A stretch of 64,000 nucleotides of DNA, from positions 43,618 to 107,617 of the forward strand of contig CAMAZY010000005.1 of the NCBI GenBank assembly GCA_945863885.1, in the 5' to 3' direction. The position numbers were made by a program, and so were the translations under genes. Each line of letters begins with the position of its first letter. Positions within the stretch are counted from its first letter, which is position 1. Shown here one piece after another: positions 62,051-64,000 of this stretch. The notes beneath the pieces are model-generated. The model did not search any database and was not told the origin of the DNA. It saw only the letters and a program-made list of their open reading frames with translations. This DNA is from an uncultured Clostridia bacterium (GTDB lineage Bacteria; Bacillota; Clostridia; Oscillospirales; Acutalibacteraceae).

Positions 62051-63340
62051 ATGCAGTATCAGCAGGCCTTGGACTTTATTTATTCAAGGCGAAAATATGA
62101 AAAAAGTCCGGGTCACGAGCGGATCGCCGCTTTGCTTGATGTGCTCGGAAAGCCCCAGAACAGCTTGTCGTTTATCCACGTTGTCGGAACCAACGGGAAA
62201 GGCACGGTCAGTACGATGATTTCCGAGGGAACAAAAGCCGCCGGTATCAGAACCGGGCTGTTCACGTCCCCGTTTGTGGTTGACTTTTGCGAAAGAATTC
62301 AGGTCAATAACAAATATATCGGTCACGATGACCTTGCGGACATTATTGAAAAAGTAAAAGCCGGCTGTGAAACAATCGAAAAGGACGGACTGAATCCGAC
62401 TTTTTTTGAAGTTGTTTTCGCCGCCGCCCTTCTTTATTTTAAAGAGACCGGGTGTTCGCTCGCCGTACTTGAAGCCGGCATCGGCGGAAAAAACGACAGC
62501 ACCAATATCATTCCGGCACCGGCGGTTACGGTTATTACGGCCGTTTCCCTTGACCACACGGAGGTTCTCGGCGATACGACGGAGAAAATTGCAAAAGAAA
62601 AATGCGGCGTTATTAAAAAAGGCAGTACCGTTGTATCCTTTCCGCCCGAAAACGGCGGCTTCGACTTTATCGCCCAGCCGGGCGATGCGTTTACCGTAAT
62701 CGAAGAAACGTGCCGCAAAACGGGCTGTCCTCTTCTCGTTCCCGACATGAGTAAAATTTCGGTTTCCGGCAAAAATACGCTTCATTTCGGCGGTATGACC
62801 GCTTCGATCAATTTTTCGGGCGACCATCAGATTGCCAACGCTGCCTGCGCCACACTCGCCCTGACCGCTCTTCGCTCCCACGGCTTTTCCGTTCCCGACG
62901 AAGCAATCAAAGCGGGACTTGAAAATGCGTTTCTTCCCGCAAGAATGGAAAAAATCAGCGATGACCCGACCGTCATCATCGACGGAGGCCACAACGTCGG
63001 CTGTATCAGAGCGCTTTTGAAAATGCTTGAGAAGGACTATCCGGGCAGAAAAATCACGGCACTTCTCGGCTTTATGAAGGATAAAGACTACGAAAGCTGT
63101 ATTGCCCATTTTGCACCGGTTTGTCAGAACATTGTCTTTACCCTCGCCGATCCCGCCAGAGGCGAACACAGCGAAAAAATGAAACAATACGCCGAAGCGT
63201 ATTGTAAAAATATTTATGCCGACGACAACATCGAAGAAGGCCTTCGGACCGCTCTTCGTCTTACGGGAAAAGACGGCGTTACCGTCTGCGCCGGCTCGTT
63301 CTATCTTGTCAGCGAAGTAAGAAAAATTTTACTCGGCTGA
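62051..63340 (+). CDS. folC: Folylpolyglutamate synthase / dihydrofolate synthase
   Basis: 429 residues, normal for FolC. The Mur-ligase-like ATP site is FIHVVGTNGKGTVSTMI (about 40-57), followed by TGLFTSPFVVDFCERI, EAGIGGKNDSTNI and VSLDHTEVLGDTTEKIAKEKCGVIK with the carbamylated-lysine region, then VIIDGGHNVG in the C-terminal domain. It adds glutamate to folates (and to dihydropteroate). ATG follows AAAGGAAG. It is the last gene before a strong terminator that precedes spoIIAA. Confidence 0.96.
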   Translation: MQYQQALDFIYSRRKYEKSPGHERIAALLDVLGKPQNSLSFIHVVGTNGKGTVSTMISEGTKAAGIRTGLFTSPFVVDFCERIQVNNKYIGHDDLADIIEKVKAGCETIEKDGLNPTFFEVVFAAALLYFKETGCSLAVLEAGIGGKNDSTNIIPAPAVTVITAVSLDHTEVLGDTTEKIAKEKCGVIKKGSTVVSFPPENGGFDFIAQPGDAFTVIEETCRKTGCPLLVPDMSKISVSGKNTLHFGGMTASINFSGDHQIANAACATLALTALRSHGFSVPDEAIKAGLENAFLPARMEKISDDPTVIIDGGHNVGCIRALLKMLEKDYPGRKITALLGFMKDKDYESCIAHFAPVCQNIVFTLADPARGEHSEKMKQYAEAYCKNIYADDNIEEGLRTALRLTGKDGVTVCAGSFYLVSEVRKILLG

Positions 63341-63366
63341 CGCTCTTCGCCAAAATATTCGGTCTT

Positions 63367-63401
63367 TATCACTTACCCTTTTGGGTGAGTGATATTTTTT
63401 T
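63367..63401 (+). terminator. Terminator between folC and spoIIAA
   Basis: TATCACTTACCC (63367-63378) and GGGTGAGTGATA (63383-63394) form a 12-bp stem (one G-U pair) with a TTTT loop, followed by seven T. It ends 15 bases before the spoIIAA start codon. Confidence 0.92.
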
Positions 63402-63415
63402 ACGGAGGAAAAGCC

Positions 63416-63736
63416 ATGTCAGCCAAAATCGAATACAGACAAAACAAGCTTCTTGTCCTGCTTGACGGTGAAATCGACCACCACACGGCAAGCCTGATAC
63501 GCATGGGCATTGACGATGCCATCTTAAAGAAACGGCCGGAGCTTCTGATCTTGGACTTCGGCGGCGTCACCTTTATGGACAGCTCAGGCATCGGCCTTGT
63601 GATGGGACGGTACAAGCTGATGAAAACCGTCTCGGGAAAAATCGCCGTTCAGAATCTTTCGCCGTCCGCTTATCGGGTGATGAAGCTTGCCGGACTTGAA
63701 AGACTCGGTGAAATCAAACAAAAGGAGGTCTGCTGA
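63416..63736 (+). CDS. spoIIAA: Anti-sigma F factor antagonist SpoIIAA
   Basis: 106 residues from the ATG at 63416 (GGAGG 8 bases upstream); the longer frame to 63389 runs through the terminator. STAS domain with LVLLDGEIDHHTAS, LLILDFGGVTFMDSSGIGLVMGRY (the phosphorylated Ser is in DSSGIG) and VMKLAGLERL. It frees sigma F from SpoIIAB in the forespore when dephosphorylated. The next gene is spoIIAB, so the operon is likely spoIIAA-spoIIAB-sigF; sigF would lie past the window end. Confidence 0.96.
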   Translation: MSAKIEYRQNKLLVLLDGEIDHHTASLIRMGIDDAILKKRPELLILDFGGVTFMDSSGIGLVMGRYKLMKTVSGKIAVQNLSPSAYRVMKLAGLERLGEIKQKEVC

Positions 63737-64000
63737 ATGAAAATACTCAATGAACTGAAAATGACAATCGATTCCAAAAGCGTGAACGAAAGCTTTTCAC
63801 GGGTTGCCGTTTCCGCCTTTGCCGCCTGCCTCGACCCGACCGTCGAGGAACTGACCGATATCCGGACGGCCGTCAGCGAGGCCGTCACCAACTGCATTGT
63901 CCACGGCTACAAGCAGTCTTTCGGAAAGATCTACATAACCGTCAGTATATGCGAAAACCGGCTTGTCAGAATCAAAATCCGGGACAAGGGCTGCGGAATC
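63737..64000 (+). CDS. spoIIAB: Anti-sigma F factor SpoIIAB (partial, runs off the window)
   Basis: 88 codons are visible, starting with ATG at 63737 directly after the spoIIAA stop, with AAAGGAGG 8 bases upstream. GHKL-type kinase: N-box EAVTNCIVHGY, then RIKIRDKGCGI with the start of the G1 box (D-x-G-x-G-I). It binds sigma F with ATP and phosphorylates SpoIIAA. The C-terminal third lies outside the window. Confidence 0.95.
   Translation, partial: MKILNELKMTIDSKSVNESFSRVAVSAFAACLDPTVEELTDIRTAVSEAVTNCIVHGYKQSFGKIYITVSICENRLVRIKIRDKGCGI

Noticed and set aside
62084..63187. 367-codon open frame antisense to folC
   Set aside because: It mirrors a complete folC, has no ribosome site, and shows no family motif.

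Overview
The window looks like a chromosome segment from an anaerobic, spore-forming gut Clostridia, most likely an Oscillospiraceae/Ruminococcaceae-type Firmicute. The evidence is the CtsR-McsA-McsB-ClpC operon behind CtsR operators, spoIIAA-spoIIAB at the right edge, strong GGAGG ribosome sites with occasional TTG/GTG starts, indolepyruvate:ferredoxin oxidoreductase, pyruvate phosphate dikinase, and lipoproteins with Thr/Ala-rich linkers. I saw no rRNA, tRNA, CRISPR array, transposase or phage module.

Layout. (1) 1-14.4 kb, minus strand: a four-gene operon behind a consensus promoter (14366-14394). It encodes a secreted, membrane-anchored VWA protein, a 1200-residue tubulin/FtsZ-like GTPase, a two-TM protein of unknown family, and a 1899-residue multi-TM protein ending in a zinc ribbon, a DA1-like metallopeptidase and a transglutaminase-like domain. 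This is the best candidate for an undescribed system. (2) 14.6-22.8 kb, plus strand: mnmE, gltX, glnS, a membrane protein, a GNAT acetyltransferase, a PAP2 phosphatase and a DUF1015 protein. (3) 22.9-25.6 kb: a polar amino acid ABC transporter whose binding protein appears circularly permuted. (4) 25.7-29.2 kb, minus: metY-cysK-HD hydrolase-Rrf2 regulator, a sulfur assimilation operon with a palindromic operator at its promoter. (5) 29.4-30.3 kb: trxB. (6) 30.7-37.9 kb, minus: acyl-CoA synthetase, iorA, iorB, an acyltransferase, paaK and a tandem-ACT protein, for aromatic 2-oxoacid oxidation and CoA-ester chemistry. (7) 38-45 kb: a ribbon-helix-helix regulator, a SLOG protein, a tiny Cys/Gly-rich protein, then ctsR-mcsA-mcsB-clpC. 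(8) 45.2-53.8 kb, minus: lipoprotein, uxuA, an FtsX-type ABC exporter, a class II aldolase and an IolC-like kinase, interrupted by repeats and an unusual multi-hairpin element. (9) 54.1-60.8 kb: ppdK, followed by a patch of single-gene cassettes (unknown gene, GNAT, secreted esterase) each bounded by a near-identical terminator-promoter junction. (10) 60.8-64 kb: a PG-binding/CHAP cell-wall hydrolase, folC, spoIIAA and the start of spoIIAB.

The segment is rich in small non-coding repeats. There are two 177-bp copies plus a fragment of one family, two copies of another with AGGC...GCCT ends, a 135-bp inverted repeat, two arrays of GCTTCAT separated by mini-hairpins at a 20-bp period, and a 104-bp element that folds as a contiguous four-helix junction. 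Most lie directly after stop codons, between genes. All family assignments come from motifs read by eye; no database search was possible.
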